From an uncultured Clostridia bacterium (GTDB lineage: Bacteria > Bacillota > Clostridia > Christensenellales > UBA1242), in the NCBI GenBank assembly GCA_944381205.1, contig CALWKG010000008.1, positions 1 to 44,999 of the forward strand: a stretch of DNA of 44,999 bases, read 5' to 3'. Below the pieces are notes generated by a model, which saw only the letters and a list, made by a program, of their open reading frames with translations, was not told the DNA's origin and made no database searches. Made by a program: the position numbers and the translations under genes. This document shows positions 16,877 through 24,996 of this stretch, piece after piece (position 1 is the first letter of the stretch; the number at the start of each line of letters is the position of its first letter).

Positions 16877-19106
16877 ACATATCTTCTGCCTTTTTATCTT
16901 GAAGTTTTAAAAGTTCTTCTAACATTGTATAACGTTTGGTGATGTTATTGTTATAGACCATTCTCAAAATATTTTTCTTAGGTCCTACTAAAACTACTAG
17001 TTTTTTTGCACGCGTAACAGCGGTATAAAGCAAATTACGAGTAACAATATTAGGGGCTCCGCTAACAACAGGTACAACCACGACGTCAAATTCACTTCCC
17101 TGGCTTTTGTGCACAGTAGTAGCATAACACACAAAAAGTTCGCTTGCCTGCAACTTAGAATAATTTACTATTCTGTCATCATCAAACATAACCATTGTTT
17201 CGTTAGTTTGATAATCGATTTTTATAATCTTACCCATATCGCCATTAAAAACACCTTCGCCTTCTTCATATCCGCCACTGACAAAAACACGAGTCCACTT
17301 TAAGTTATAGTCATTAACGACTTGCATAACCTTGTCGCCTTCCCTTAAAGTACGGGTTTCATAAACAATTTCCCTCTTTTTAAAACTAGGTGGGTTAATA
17401 ATTTCCTGCAAGGCTTTGTTAAGATTTTCCACCCCACATATTCCTGAGCGCATAGCACACAAAACCTGTATATCTATTGGGTAACAGTTGGCATAACTTG
17501 GCAATCTTTTTGTTACAAGGTTTACAACACAATTAAACATATCGTCTAAGTCTTGTTTGTTTTCATAAAAAAAATCGTTGCTTTTGTTTGATAAATCAGG
17601 CATCTTGCCTTCGTTTATTAGGTGAGCATTAGACACAATTAAACTCTTGTCGTCCTGCCTGTAAATGTGAGTGAGTTTCACACAATCTATAACCTTGCTG
17701 GCAATTATATCTCGCAAAACATTACCTGCCCCAACACTTGGTAATTGGTCTTTATCCCCTACCAAAACAAGTTTGCAAGTTGTTGGCAAAGCCCTTAACA
17801 GTGAAGAAAAAAGATAAACGTCCACCATAGACATTTCATCTACTATTACCACATCTGCTAATAGTTTGTTTTTTTCGTTGTACTTAAAGACTGGCTTTTC
17901 GTCATCTCTATACGTCACTTCAAGTGCCCTATGAATAGTCTTTGCTTCGTAATTACACGTTTCGGTAAGTCGTTTACTTGCTCTACCCGTGGGCGCAAGC
18001 AAAAAAATTTTTTTAGTGTAATTTTTACAGCAAGCCAAAATACATTTAACAATGGTTGTCTTACCTGTACCAGGGCCTCCTGTAATAACTGTTACCTTAT
18101 TTTGTACTGCATTTTTTATTGCTTCCTTTTGGGTTTCGTGCAAAGTTATCTTGTTAATGCGTTCGTACTCCTTAATTTCTTCGTCTACGTCCACCTGAGC
18201 ATCTACACTAGATATGTTTTGCAAAATCAATTTACTTGCGATGCTACTTTCCATAAAATAAAAAGTCTTTGTACAGACGCATATTTTGTCTTTTAATTCA
18301 AATACTTTTACTTTACTTTCTATTTGCAGTTTTTCCAGTTCTTCTTCAAAAAGTTTATCAAAATCTTGCCTATCGATACTTATCAAATTTAATGCTTCTA
18401 GCAATAACTCGTCTTTTGGCAAATATGTATGCCCGTGTTTTTCGCTACTTTCCTTTAAAATATGCAAAATTCCCGCCCTAACTCTAAAATCAGAATCTCG
18501 CTTTATTCCCATACTAAGTGCAATTTTATCCGCAGTTAAAAACCCTATACCATCTACGTCTTCCACTAGCCTATACGGATTTTCAGAAACAAGGCTAACT
18601 GTTTTGTCTTTGTAAATATTAAATATTTTTAGCGCTAAGTTTAAACTTATATTGTATTTTTGCAAAAACATAACCGAGTTTTGAATATTTCTCGACTCTC
18701 CAAAACTTTCCCCTATCTGCAAAGCCTTTTTTTCACTAATTCCCCTAATTTCACTAAGTTTTAATGGAGCAAAAGCAATGACTTCTAACGTATCCAAACC
18801 AAATTTCTCTACTATTTTTTCAGCAGTTGCAGGCCCCACCCCGTCTATTAATCCGCTAGCAAGATACTTTTTTATCCCTTCTATACTTTTTGGGGCAACG
18901 GTTTCTATATTTGTAAAAGCAAACTGTTTGCCAAACTTTTTATTGTTGACAAACTCGCCAGTTAATTCAACTTCTTCACCTTCGTTTATAACAATAGACC
19001 TACCAACACAAGTAAGCAAAGTTCCCTTGTAGTTTATGTTAAAAACACTATAACCATTATCTTCATTTCTAAAAATTACGTCTTCTATACTGCCCTGAAT
19101 AACCAT
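16869..19106 (-). CDS. recD2: ATP-dependent DNA helicase RecD2 (RecD/TraA type)
   Basis: A 745-aa SF1B 5'-3' helicase. It has an N-terminal OB-like segment beginning VIQGSIEDVIFRNEDNGYSVF, helix-hairpin-helix repeats (GLIDGVGPATAEKIVEKFG, about 85-103), Walker A TGGPGTGKTT (near 345), Walker B VVIVDEMSMVD, motif III VGDKDQLPSVGAGNVLRDI, and the C-terminal YATTVHKSQGSEFDVVVVP. No RecB or RecC is in sight, typical of RecD2. The ATG at 19106 fits the conserved N-terminus but has no ribosome-binding site; a TATACT hexamer lies directly in front of it. Confidence 0.95.
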   Translation of the reverse strand: MVIQGSIEDVIFRNEDNGYSVFNINYKGTLLTCVGRSIVINEGEEVELTGEFVNNKKFGKQFAFTNIETVAPKSIEGIKKYLASGLIDGVGPATAEKIVEKFGLDTLEVIAFAPLKLSEIRGISEKKALQIGESFGESRNIQNSVMFLQKYNISLNLALKIFNIYKDKTVSLVSENPYRLVEDVDGIGFLTADKIALSMGIKRDSDFRVRAGILHILKESSEKHGHTYLPKDELLLEALNLISIDRQDFDKLFEEELEKLQIESKVKVFELKDKICVCTKTFYFMESSIASKLILQNISSVDAQVDVDEEIKEYERINKITLHETQKEAIKNAVQNKVTVITGGPGTGKTTIVKCILACCKNYTKKIFLLAPTGRASKRLTETCNYEAKTIHRALEVTYRDDEKPVFKYNEKNKLLADVVIVDEMSMVDVYLFSSLLRALPTTCKLVLVGDKDQLPSVGAGNVLRDIIASKVIDCVKLTHIYRQDDKSLIVSNAHLINEGKMPDLSNKSNDFFYENKQDLDDMFNCVVNLVTKRLPSYANCYPIDIQVLCAMRSGICGVENLNKALQEIINPPSFKKREIVYETRTLREGDKVMQVVNDYNLKWTRVFVSGGYEEGEGVFNGDMGKIIKIDYQTNETMVMFDDDRIVNYSKLQASELFVCYATTVHKSQGSEFDVVVVPVVSGAPNIVTRNLLYTAVTRAKKLVVLVGPKKNILRMVYNNNITKRYTMLEELLKLQDKKAEDMYG

Positions 19107-19156
19107 AGTATAAGTGTAAACTTTTTTTTCTTATCTCGCAAGAAAAAACTATTAAC

Positions 19157-19723
19157 TTATAATAAAATTTCGGCAATTTCCTTCCAACTTTTTACTCTTT
19201 TTATACCTAAATTCTTTAAATCTTGTTCTGTAAAACGTCTATTGTGATAACTACTAAAAAGATACTTTTGCTTAAATTCTCCAGCCAAGTTATCTAAATA
19301 GTCATCAATTATAATATCGCCTTTAAGTACGTGCTTAGAATTTGTAAAAACAAACCTTTGTGGCGATAAAAACGGGAATGTCTTTATTAAAAATTGATAC
19401 TTATAGGCAAAAATTTGAGCGGATTTTGACGGCATATTATACATAACACACCCCGAACAAATGTAAACTTCATACTTTTGGTTTAATTTTTGTATAACTT
19501 CTTTTGCGTCTTCTATAATTTTCACTTCAAAATAGGGATTAGTGTCACAAAATTCAGCAAAAAATTGCTCCCTCTTATCTTTTGGGATAATATTATCTAT
19601 GTAATATTCGTCCTTAAAATCGTCAAATGTATAACAAGTATTTAAAAATCTGTTTACCCTTTGCAAAAAAATAGACTCAACAATAGTATCGTCAAAATCA
19701 ATCATTATTGTTTGCTTTGCCAT
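19157..19723 (-). CDS. HAD-superfamily 5'(3')-deoxyribonucleotidase-like protein
   Basis: A 188-aa HAD phosphatase. Motif I is IDFDDTIVES with nucleophile Asp9 and acid/base Asp11. Motif III/IV is DIIIDDYLDNL near 135-145. Size and cap-less layout fit the NT5C family that removes phosphate from deoxynucleoside monophosphates. It follows the guanylate-kinase-like gene by 10 bp and has an AGGAAG site, so the two are co-transcribed. Substrate is not evident from sequence. Confidence 0.75.
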   Translation of the reverse strand: MAKQTIMIDFDDTIVESIFLQRVNRFLNTCYTFDDFKDEYYIDNIIPKDKREQFFAEFCDTNPYFEVKIIEDAKEVIQKLNQKYEVYICSGCVMYNMPSKSAQIFAYKYQFLIKTFPFLSPQRFVFTNSKHVLKGDIIIDDYLDNLAGEFKQKYLFSSYHNRRFTEQDLKNLGIKRVKSWKEIAEILL

Positions 19724-19733
19724 AAAAAACTTC

Positions 19734-20294
19734 CTAATTTAAAACGTTATAAATCTTTTCCACAATGCCTTCTATTTCTACGTCTTCCACTAAGACAAAA
19801 TAATCACAGCAAGGTGCACTTTTGCGTTCTTCTTTGGCCCTAATTAACTTTCTATTAATTTCTTCTTCGCTATTTCCACGTCTTTTTAGCCTATACTCTA
19901 AAATCTCGTCATCTGCGTCCAAAAAAAATGTAGTGGTGTTTTTGTTTTTAAAAAAATCTAAACTTCTCACTTTACATATTGAAAATGGGTCCACTATCAT
20001 AACACAATTTTTTTTCATATAATACTTTTCTATCTCACTAGTAAGCATACCATAATACTCGCCATCAAAAAGGTTATATTCTATAAATTCGCCTTTGTTT
20101 ATTTTATCTTCAAAAGCCTTTTTATCTAAAAAGTAATAGTCTGCGTTGTTCTCCTCACCTTCTCGCTTTTTCCGTGTTGTACAAGACACACACTTTGCAT
20201 ACTTATCGCTGTACTTTTTACAAAAATTACGCATAATCGTTGTCTTGCCCGCCCCACTTGGCCCACAAAAAATAATTATTTTGTCATTTTCCAT
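19734..20294 (-). CDS. guanylate kinase-like protein
   Basis: A 186-aa P-loop kinase: Walker A GPSGAGKTT (11-19), then SCTTRKKREGEENNADYYFL (about 38-57) and the 'FIEYNLFDGEYYGM' segment (about 70-83) which match the GMP-binding region of guanylate kinase. The 'DPFSICKVR' segment replaces the usual 'DVQGA' stretch, and the lid is shorter in charge pattern, so it may be a divergent paralogue and not the housekeeping Gmk (which usually sits near rpoZ or remA). ATG has a TGGAG site. It lies between the HicB-like gene and the deoxynucleotidase-like gene. Confidence 0.75.
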   Translation of the reverse strand: MENDKIIIFCGPSGAGKTTIMRNFCKKYSDKYAKCVSCTTRKKREGEENNADYYFLDKKAFEDKINKGEFIEYNLFDGEYYGMLTSEIEKYYMKKNCVMIVDPFSICKVRSLDFFKNKNTTTFFLDADDEILEYRLKRRGNSEEEINRKLIRAKEERKSAPCCDYFVLVEDVEIEGIVEKIYNVLN

Positions 20295-20310
20295 ATTTTA
20301 CTCCAAAACA

Positions 20311-20862
20311 TTAATCGTCGTCACGATATTCCATATACTTTGTGCTTTTGTGATAGTTTTCATCTTCGCTAGTTATTTCGCCGCTTGACAAATCGTCGTC
20401 TTCATCTTCGTATTCATAGTCATCGTCGTCCACAAAATCTTCTTCATCATCTTCGTCATCGTCATACTCATTGTGACATATGTGACACCCGTCACAATCG
20501 TGGTCACACTCGTCATCTTCCTTTGCAACGTAAACATTTATGTCTAAATAAACAATTTTGCTATCTGGATACTTTTGAATTAACTTTTCATCACTTTCTA
20601 CGTCAGGCAATTCGCGCTCGTTTTCCACAAGTTCTTCCACCTTATCGTCCAAAATGTCCTGCAAAATCTCTACACATTCATCTTCGCTTTCGGCATCTTC
20701 TACATCACTGTCTTGTAATCCAGGCAAGAACCCGCCATAGAAAGTATAACCATCTTTTTGAGTTTGCCTAATAATTGCCGGATAAGCGGCTGCCATAAGG
20801 GTTCTCTTTTCTAACCCTGTTCCAAATCCAAAATCTTCAAAAAATTCCTCTTTTTCACTCAC
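20311..20862 (-). CDS. HicB-like protein with acidic Cys/His-rich tail
   Basis: A 183-aa protein starting with GTG at 20862 behind AAGGAGGG. Residues about 25-112 look like the HicB antitoxin fold: AYPAIIRQTQKDGYTFYGGF, then LPGLQDSDVEDAESEDECVE and a strand near 104-110 (KIVYLDIN). No HicA toxin gene is adjacent and there is no C-terminal ribbon-helix-helix or HTH. Instead residues about 118-133 form a Cys/His cluster (CDHDCDGCHICH) and the last 50 residues are almost all Asp and Glu. The gene stands just past the rpsR terminator; TTGACA at 20901-20906 could be part of its own promoter. Confidence 0.6.
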   Translation of the reverse strand: MSEKEEFFEDFGFGTGLEKRTLMAAAYPAIIRQTQKDGYTFYGGFLPGLQDSDVEDAESEDECVEILQDILDDKVEELVENERELPDVESDEKLIQKYPDSKIVYLDINVYVAKEDDECDHDCDGCHICHNEYDDDEDDEEDFVDDDDYEYEDEDDDLSSGEITSEDENYHKSTKYMEYRDDD

Positions 20863-20911
20863 CTTTTTACCCTCCTTATATATGACAAACTCAAATTTTT
20901 TGTCAAAATTT

Positions 20912-20975
20912 AAAAAAAGTAACCACTTTAAACTTTACCAAAAATTGCCTTTGGTGTAATTTTAGTGGTCACTTT
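20912..20975 (-). terminator. terminator of rpsF-ssb-rpsR
   Basis: Stem AAAGTAACCACT (20916-20927) with AGTGGTCACTTT (20964-20975), one mismatch, and a nested inner stem of ACCAAA/TTTGGT, followed on the minus strand by seven U. It begins 9 bp past the rpsR stop codon. Confidence 0.75.
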
Positions 20976-20983
20976 AAAATATT

Positions 20984-21268
20984 TTATTCTCCTTTAAAAG
21001 GAAGAATTGCCATATTTCTAGCACGCTTAATTGCAGTAGTTAACTCTCTTTGGTGCATACTGCACGTACCGGTTTGTCTTCTTGGTACTATTTTGCCCTT
21101 TTCAGTTACAAACCTTTTAAGTGTTGTTGCGTCTTTGTAGTCAATTTTTTTTGACTTATCTGCACAAAACATACAAACCTTTTTCTTGTTTTGTCTTTTT
21201 GGCTTTTTGGTAAATTTTTCTTCACCAAGGTCCTTCATAACTTCCTTGTTGTTTACTTCTTCACTCAT
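20984..21268 (-). CDS. rpsR: 30S ribosomal protein bS18
   Basis: A 94-aa ribosomal protein; the usual core is about 75 aa, and here there is an N-terminal extension of about 20 residues. Core signature: [20 protein letters not shown], then [23 protein letters not shown] CxxC (CMFC, about 33-36) and the later Cys/His suggest the zinc-binding type. It follows ssb with an AAGGAGC site, as in the conserved rpsF-ssb-rpsR operon. Confidence 0.97.
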   Translation of the reverse strand: MSEEVNNKEVMKDLGEEKFTKKPKRQNKKKVCMFCADKSKKIDYKDATTLKRFVTEKGKIVPRRQTGTCSMHQRELTTAIKRARNMAILPFKGE

Positions 21269-21286
21269 TTTTATGCTCCTTTTTTA

Positions 21287-21682
21287 TTAGAATGGGAGAG
21301 TGTCATCATCAATAGGCTCTAACTCACTACTGCTTGTTTCACTAGGTGTAGTAGTTGCCGTATCAGAATTTTTTGAACTTAAAAATTCTACTTCGTCAGC
21401 AATAACTTCTGTAACGTACCTTTTGGTTCCGTCTTGTGCGTCATAACTACGGGTTTGTAAACTGCCTACTACCCCCGCCTTACTTCCTTTTTTCAAATAC
21501 TTGTGACAGTTGTCTGCCTGAGTTCTCCACACTACAATGTTTATGAACTCCGCCTCACGTTCACCACCACTTACAAATCTCTTTGGCACGGCAAGTGTAA
21601 ACCTGCAATAGTTAATACCACTATTTGTAGTAGATAGTTCTGGGTCTTTTGTTAAATTTCCTATTAAAATAACCTTATTCAT
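21287..21682 (-). CDS. ssb: single-stranded DNA-binding protein
   Basis: A 131-aa SSB: OB fold beginning NKVILIGNLTKDPELSTTNS, family-typical 'FTLAVPKRF' and 'FINIVVWRTQADNCHKYLKKGS', a short Ser/Thr linker, and the acidic tip 'DDDTLPF' that recruits partner proteins. It is somewhat shorter than SsbA of Bacillus because of the short linker. Co-transcribed between rpsF and rpsR. Confidence 0.97.
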   Translation of the reverse strand: MNKVILIGNLTKDPELSTTNSGINYCRFTLAVPKRFVSGGEREAEFINIVVWRTQADNCHKYLKKGSKAGVVGSLQTRSYDAQDGTKRYVTEVIADEVEFLSSKNSDTATTTPSETSSSELEPIDDDTLPF

Positions 21683-21702
21683 AACTTCTCCTAATATTTA
21701 CA

Positions 21703-21984
21703 TTACTTTTTCACAATAATATGTCTTAAAATGCCTTCTGTAATAAGCATAAGTTTGCCCATATTAGTGCTGGCGGTCTTGTCTAGACTATAAGTCATTA
21801 AAACATAATAGCCTTCTTTTTGGAACTTAATCCTGTAACTAAGTGGCTTTAAACCCCACTTATCAATACCGCTAACAGTACCTTTGTTGGACTCTACATA
21901 TCCCTTAAACTTGTTTATAAGGGCTTCCCTTTCTTCTTCGCTTAAAGTTGGGGATACAATGTATAGTACTTCATAATTTGACAT
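21703..21984 (-). CDS. rpsF: 30S ribosomal protein bS6
   Basis: A 93-aa ribosomal protein with the N-terminal 'YEVLYIVSPTLSEEERE', the central 'GIDKWGLKPLSYRIKFQKEGYYVLM' region and the 'LRHIIVKK' C-terminus. ATG has an AAAAGGAGG site. It is the first gene of the operon, and its leader is likely where bS6:bS18 control operates. Confidence 0.97.
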   Translation of the reverse strand: MSNYEVLYIVSPTLSEEEREALINKFKGYVESNKGTVSGIDKWGLKPLSYRIKFQKEGYYVLMTYSLDKTASTNMGKLMLITEGILRHIIVKK

Positions 21985-22010
21985 CTTTTTTACCTCCTTT
22001 TGGTCTAATT

Positions 22011-22073
22011 CGGCTCTTTAAAAATAATCTTTTCAGAGCAAGAAGGAATGTGTTTTGTTAGCAAAAAACATTC
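22011..22073 (-). promoter_or_regulatory. candidate S6:S18-type autoregulatory leader of rpsF
   Basis: The roughly 90-nt leader has two hairpins on the minus strand: an upper stem (22046-22073, GAATG.../...CATTC) and a second stem GCTCT (22035-22039) with AGAGC (22013-22017) followed at once by CGAA (CCG at 22011-22013). A CCG next to a stem end is the feature reported for the bS6:bS18-binding leader. I infer the assignment from this and gene context only. Confidence 0.4.
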
Positions 22074-22083
22074 ACGTACAAGA

Positions 22084-22112
22084 ATAATATCATTATATAT
22101 AAAAAAAATCAA
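22084..22112 (-). promoter_or_regulatory. promoter of rpsF-ssb-rpsR
   Basis: Minus strand: -35 TTGATT (22107-22112), 17-bp spacer, -10 TATTAT (22084-22089). Predicted start near 22077, about 93 nt before rpsF. Confidence 0.65.
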
Positions 22113-22129
22113 GACTTTTTTTATAAGTT

Positions 22130-22682
22130 AAAAACCTTGTTATAACTAAATTATCAAAATATGCCCCTTTCAAAACCACTCATCACAACAATGTTTCACC
22201 ACTTAGTTTTTAGTGATGCTAATTTGCTTTGTAATATGTTTTCCCGACACTTTTCTCCCCGGTACTCTAAACCCAAATTTCAGTCATTCTATGTACTGAC
22301 CTTTTATTTTCTCATCATTGTGAATACTAACTTTGTATTTTTCCGCTATTTTTGTTTTTCCATCATTATATTTCCCCAGCATTTTGGTTTTTTTGTAATT
22401 CTGTTTTCCAACTATTTTGTTTTCCCTACTATTTTATTTTTTCTGTCATTACATCTTTTGCGTCATTCTATTTTCCCGCTTTTTTTTATTCTGAGTACAT
22501 ACGTCATTCTGAGCGCAGACCCGCAATGAAGGGCTTTCGAAGAATCCTATATCTCGAAGAAATACACGGCTCCCAAGAATCTGACAATTTTTTGGGGAAG
22601 AACGAAAAATTAATTGATGTTTTGATTTTTGAAAAAAATCATTGTGCCTTTAAATTAATTTTGAGCCGGTTGTGTATAAATA
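22130..22682. repeat. gene-free stretch with degenerate T-rich repeats and a dispersed-element copy
   Basis: No convincing gene. About 22260-22500 consists of imperfect repeats of a T-rich unit resembling 'cattattttttccc' variants, with CATT or TATTTT every 20-25 bp. At 22509-22562 comes a segment starting CGTCATTCTGAG and ending CGAAGAATCCTATAT; the same start and end pattern is seen in reverse at about 38354-38383. Open frames here are low-complexity (Phe/Leu/Ile-rich) and lack ribosome-binding sites. Confidence 0.5.
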
Positions 22683-23918
22683 TTAATCCCACTGCCTTAC
22701 AGTAATATCATATACAAAAGTTATATCTTCTAAAAAATACTCATCATCTTTAAGCGACTGCAAATAATGTTTAAACTGCTTATTGTTAAACTTATTAAAA
22801 TGCTCATAGCAATTTACTACATCATACTTGTTTGTTTTAAAATTACTTTCCGCAAGGGTAAGTTTATGCTTGATTTCCGTCACCACCGCCTGCTTTAATT
22901 TATCCGAAAATAAATTATTTGCTGGAATAAACTCTTTAATTTCAAGACTTTCTTTCACTGCCTCTATAATGGTCACATCAACCACAAGGCTTAACTTATA
23001 AAATGGCTTTCCATTCACAAAGTATGTAGAAACATTAGTAAATCGCTTATATACGTCAAAGGTTATATCACAATTTTGGTAAATGTCATCATTATAGTTC
23101 AAAACCTTTAATGTCATATCCTTTATTTTACTATTAAACCAATTAAGGCAATCACTGGCGGGACTATCAAGGGTAAGTAACCTTTTGTTGTCCTTAATAA
23201 TTGTTAAACTTCCGTCATTCTTTATTTTTTTGCTCTCGTGTTCAGAATTTTGTCCACCACCGCTTGACGACCCCTGCGAAGAAGACTCGTTGGTCGCTTC
23301 TGATTGGGCATTGTTACCCCCACCCGAACTATTGTCCTGCTCTACATTAATATTGTTTACCGCAATACACTTTACATTACCTAGCATTGTGTTATAGTAA
23401 TCACCAAAACTCTTTAAAGATTCGTAATGATTGTGTTGCCCTGTAACACTATCCCTGCTTAAAATGACATAAAATTCACTATTCAAATCTTTGACACTAG
23501 AAAGTAAATCTTTGGCGCTTTTCTCTGTACTAACTATAAAAATATTGTTAGTGTTAGTCTTTATGCGTTGAATGTAATCCAATGCTTCGTTTAAATTTCC
23601 ATCACTCGCTTCGTTATTAAAAACTATTACCCTGCAATGAGCAAATCCCGAAACTTTACCATAATCCAAATTAAATTTTTCTATTGCTTCGCCCACACTT
23701 TTGCCTTTTATGGACGAACATTTAAGTGCCTTATCACTACTACCGGGTACTAGATATTGCAAACTTATCTCATATTCTTCTCCGCTTTTGTCTATTCCTA
23801 TGGCTGTGACTATATTTTCACTCCTACTTTGTTGTGGCAAACTAATTGTCATTGGAAACATAACCACAAAAAGTACTAAAATTACAATCAAAATTTTATT
23901 GTGTTTTAGGTATCTCAT
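22683..23918 (-). CDS. gerKC: spore germination protein GerKC (Ger(x)C family)
   Basis: A 411-aa C subunit of a germinant receptor. An N-terminal hydrophobic segment (about 8-26) is followed by 'VTAIGIDKSGEEYEISLQYL', the family's conserved start, and the C-terminal half has the GerC fold ('VVDVTIIEAV... EIKHKL'). GerC proteins are normally lipoproteins, but there is no Cys after the hydrophobic segment here, so it would be held by an uncleaved anchor. Residues about 199-230 are a Ser/Gly/Asn-rich insert. It overlaps gerKB by 23 bp. Confidence 0.88.
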   Translation of the reverse strand: MRYLKHNKILIVILVLFVVMFPMTISLPQQSRSENIVTAIGIDKSGEEYEISLQYLVPGSSDKALKCSSIKGKSVGEAIEKFNLDYGKVSGFAHCRVIVFNNEASDGNLNEALDYIQRIKTNTNNIFIVSTEKSAKDLLSSVKDLNSEFYVILSRDSVTGQHNHYESLKSFGDYYNTMLGNVKCIAVNNINVEQDNSSGGGNNAQSEATNESSSQGSSSGGGQNSEHESKKIKNDGSLTIIKDNKRLLTLDSPASDCLNWFNSKIKDMTLKVLNYNDDIYQNCDITFDVYKRFTNVSTYFVNGKPFYKLSLVVDVTIIEAVKESLEIKEFIPANNLFSDKLKQAVVTEIKHKLTLAESNFKTNKYDVVNCYEHFNKFNNKQFKHYLQSLKDDEYFLEDITFVYDITVRQWD

Positions 23919-24996
23919 TTAATTTTCTCCTTTTTGCCGTGCCAAAAATAAACAACAAAATTGGCAACCCCGCCTGAATTAAAATATTAAAAGCAAAAAT
24001 ATAATCTCTATAAATTGTCATAGACAAAAATATGTTAAAGTTTATAGCATAATTAAACGCAACAATTATGATAAGAGATACAATAGTCACAATGATTTTG
24101 TGTTTATGAATGTTAAAAACTTCGCAAAACAAAAAATTTACCAACATAACACTAAGAGTAAAGTCCAAAAACAAAGCAATGTCCCAAATTAAAATCAAAA
24201 TCCAGTCAAAAGAACCTATATCAGACACAGAAGGTAAAAATTGCATAATGTCCGATATCGCATTAATATGACAAACACTATTGTAATTATAGGTAAAATA
24301 AAAAACGGCATAAAAAAGTGCAATCAAAACTATCGTTATAAGTAAACTCACTACCACCTTTACATTAAACTTCCGCTCTATTTTTATCTTCCCAAAAAAT
24401 AATATCAAAACAAAGTAGTCGCCAAACCAAACAGAATATCTGTGCGAAGACATAATAAAACCCAATCCATTTTCTAAAAACGGTAAAGCATTTGTAAAAT
24501 CTGCCCTAAAAATTCCAACCACCAAAGCAACTAAAAAGCCAAATATCACAACTGGCATAAAAATTTCGCACAACCTTGCATATACCTTTGTACCTTGCTT
24601 TATGCAAAATATAACACAAATTAAAATTGGGAAAGCAAAAATGTACCACTCAAACGCAGTGTAAAGATTTTCGTTTAAGTAAATAAAATTTGTTTGAAAC
24701 CTTACAAAGCACCTACTTAAAAAAAATAATGCTAGTAAAAATAAAATGACTTTTGATATTGCTTTCCCAAACAACGTATTTAATATTTGCGAAAAAGTCA
24801 TATCTTTATACTTGTTTAGTAGGTATAGTAAAATAAGCAAATTTAAAAAATCTACAAGTAGCAAAAATAACAGCATAATATATCCATCTCTGCCAATATT
24901 ACTAGCCAAAACATTTGGCAAAAAAAGTACTTTTAAAGTAACTACACTAAGGACAAGTATTAGTATAAGTTGCCTAGTGGTAACGGTTTTTGTCAT
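23896..24996 (-). CDS. gerKB: spore germination permease-like protein GerKB
   Basis: A 366-aa integral membrane protein of the endospore-germination branch of the APC superfamily, about ten hydrophobic segments. Family features include the N-terminal 'TRQLILILVLSVVTLKVLFLP' and the 'ENGLGFIMSSHRYSVWFGDYF' segment near 180-200. It is the germinant-binding and channel subunit in the inner spore membrane. It overlaps gerKA by 4 bp and gerKC by 23 bp, so translation is coupled. Confidence 0.92.
   Translation of the reverse strand: MTKTVTTRQLILILVLSVVTLKVLFLPNVLASNIGRDGYIMLLFLLLVDFLNLLILLYLLNKYKDMTFSQILNTLFGKAISKVILFLLALFFLSRCFVRFQTNFIYLNENLYTAFEWYIFAFPILICVIFCIKQGTKVYARLCEIFMPVVIFGFLVALVVGIFRADFTNALPFLENGLGFIMSSHRYSVWFGDYFVLILFFGKIKIERKFNVKVVVSLLITIVLIALFYAVFYFTYNYNSVCHINAISDIMQFLPSVSDIGSFDWILILIWDIALFLDFTLSVMLVNFLFCEVFNIHKHKIIVTIVSLIIIVAFNYAINFNIFLSMTIYRDYIFAFNILIQAGLPILLFIFGTAKRRKLNEIPKTQ

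Noticed and set aside
22161..22705. Two plus-strand frames in the repeat-rich gap
   Set aside because: Low-complexity Phe/Leu/Ile translation, no ribosome-binding site, overlapping each other in different frames.
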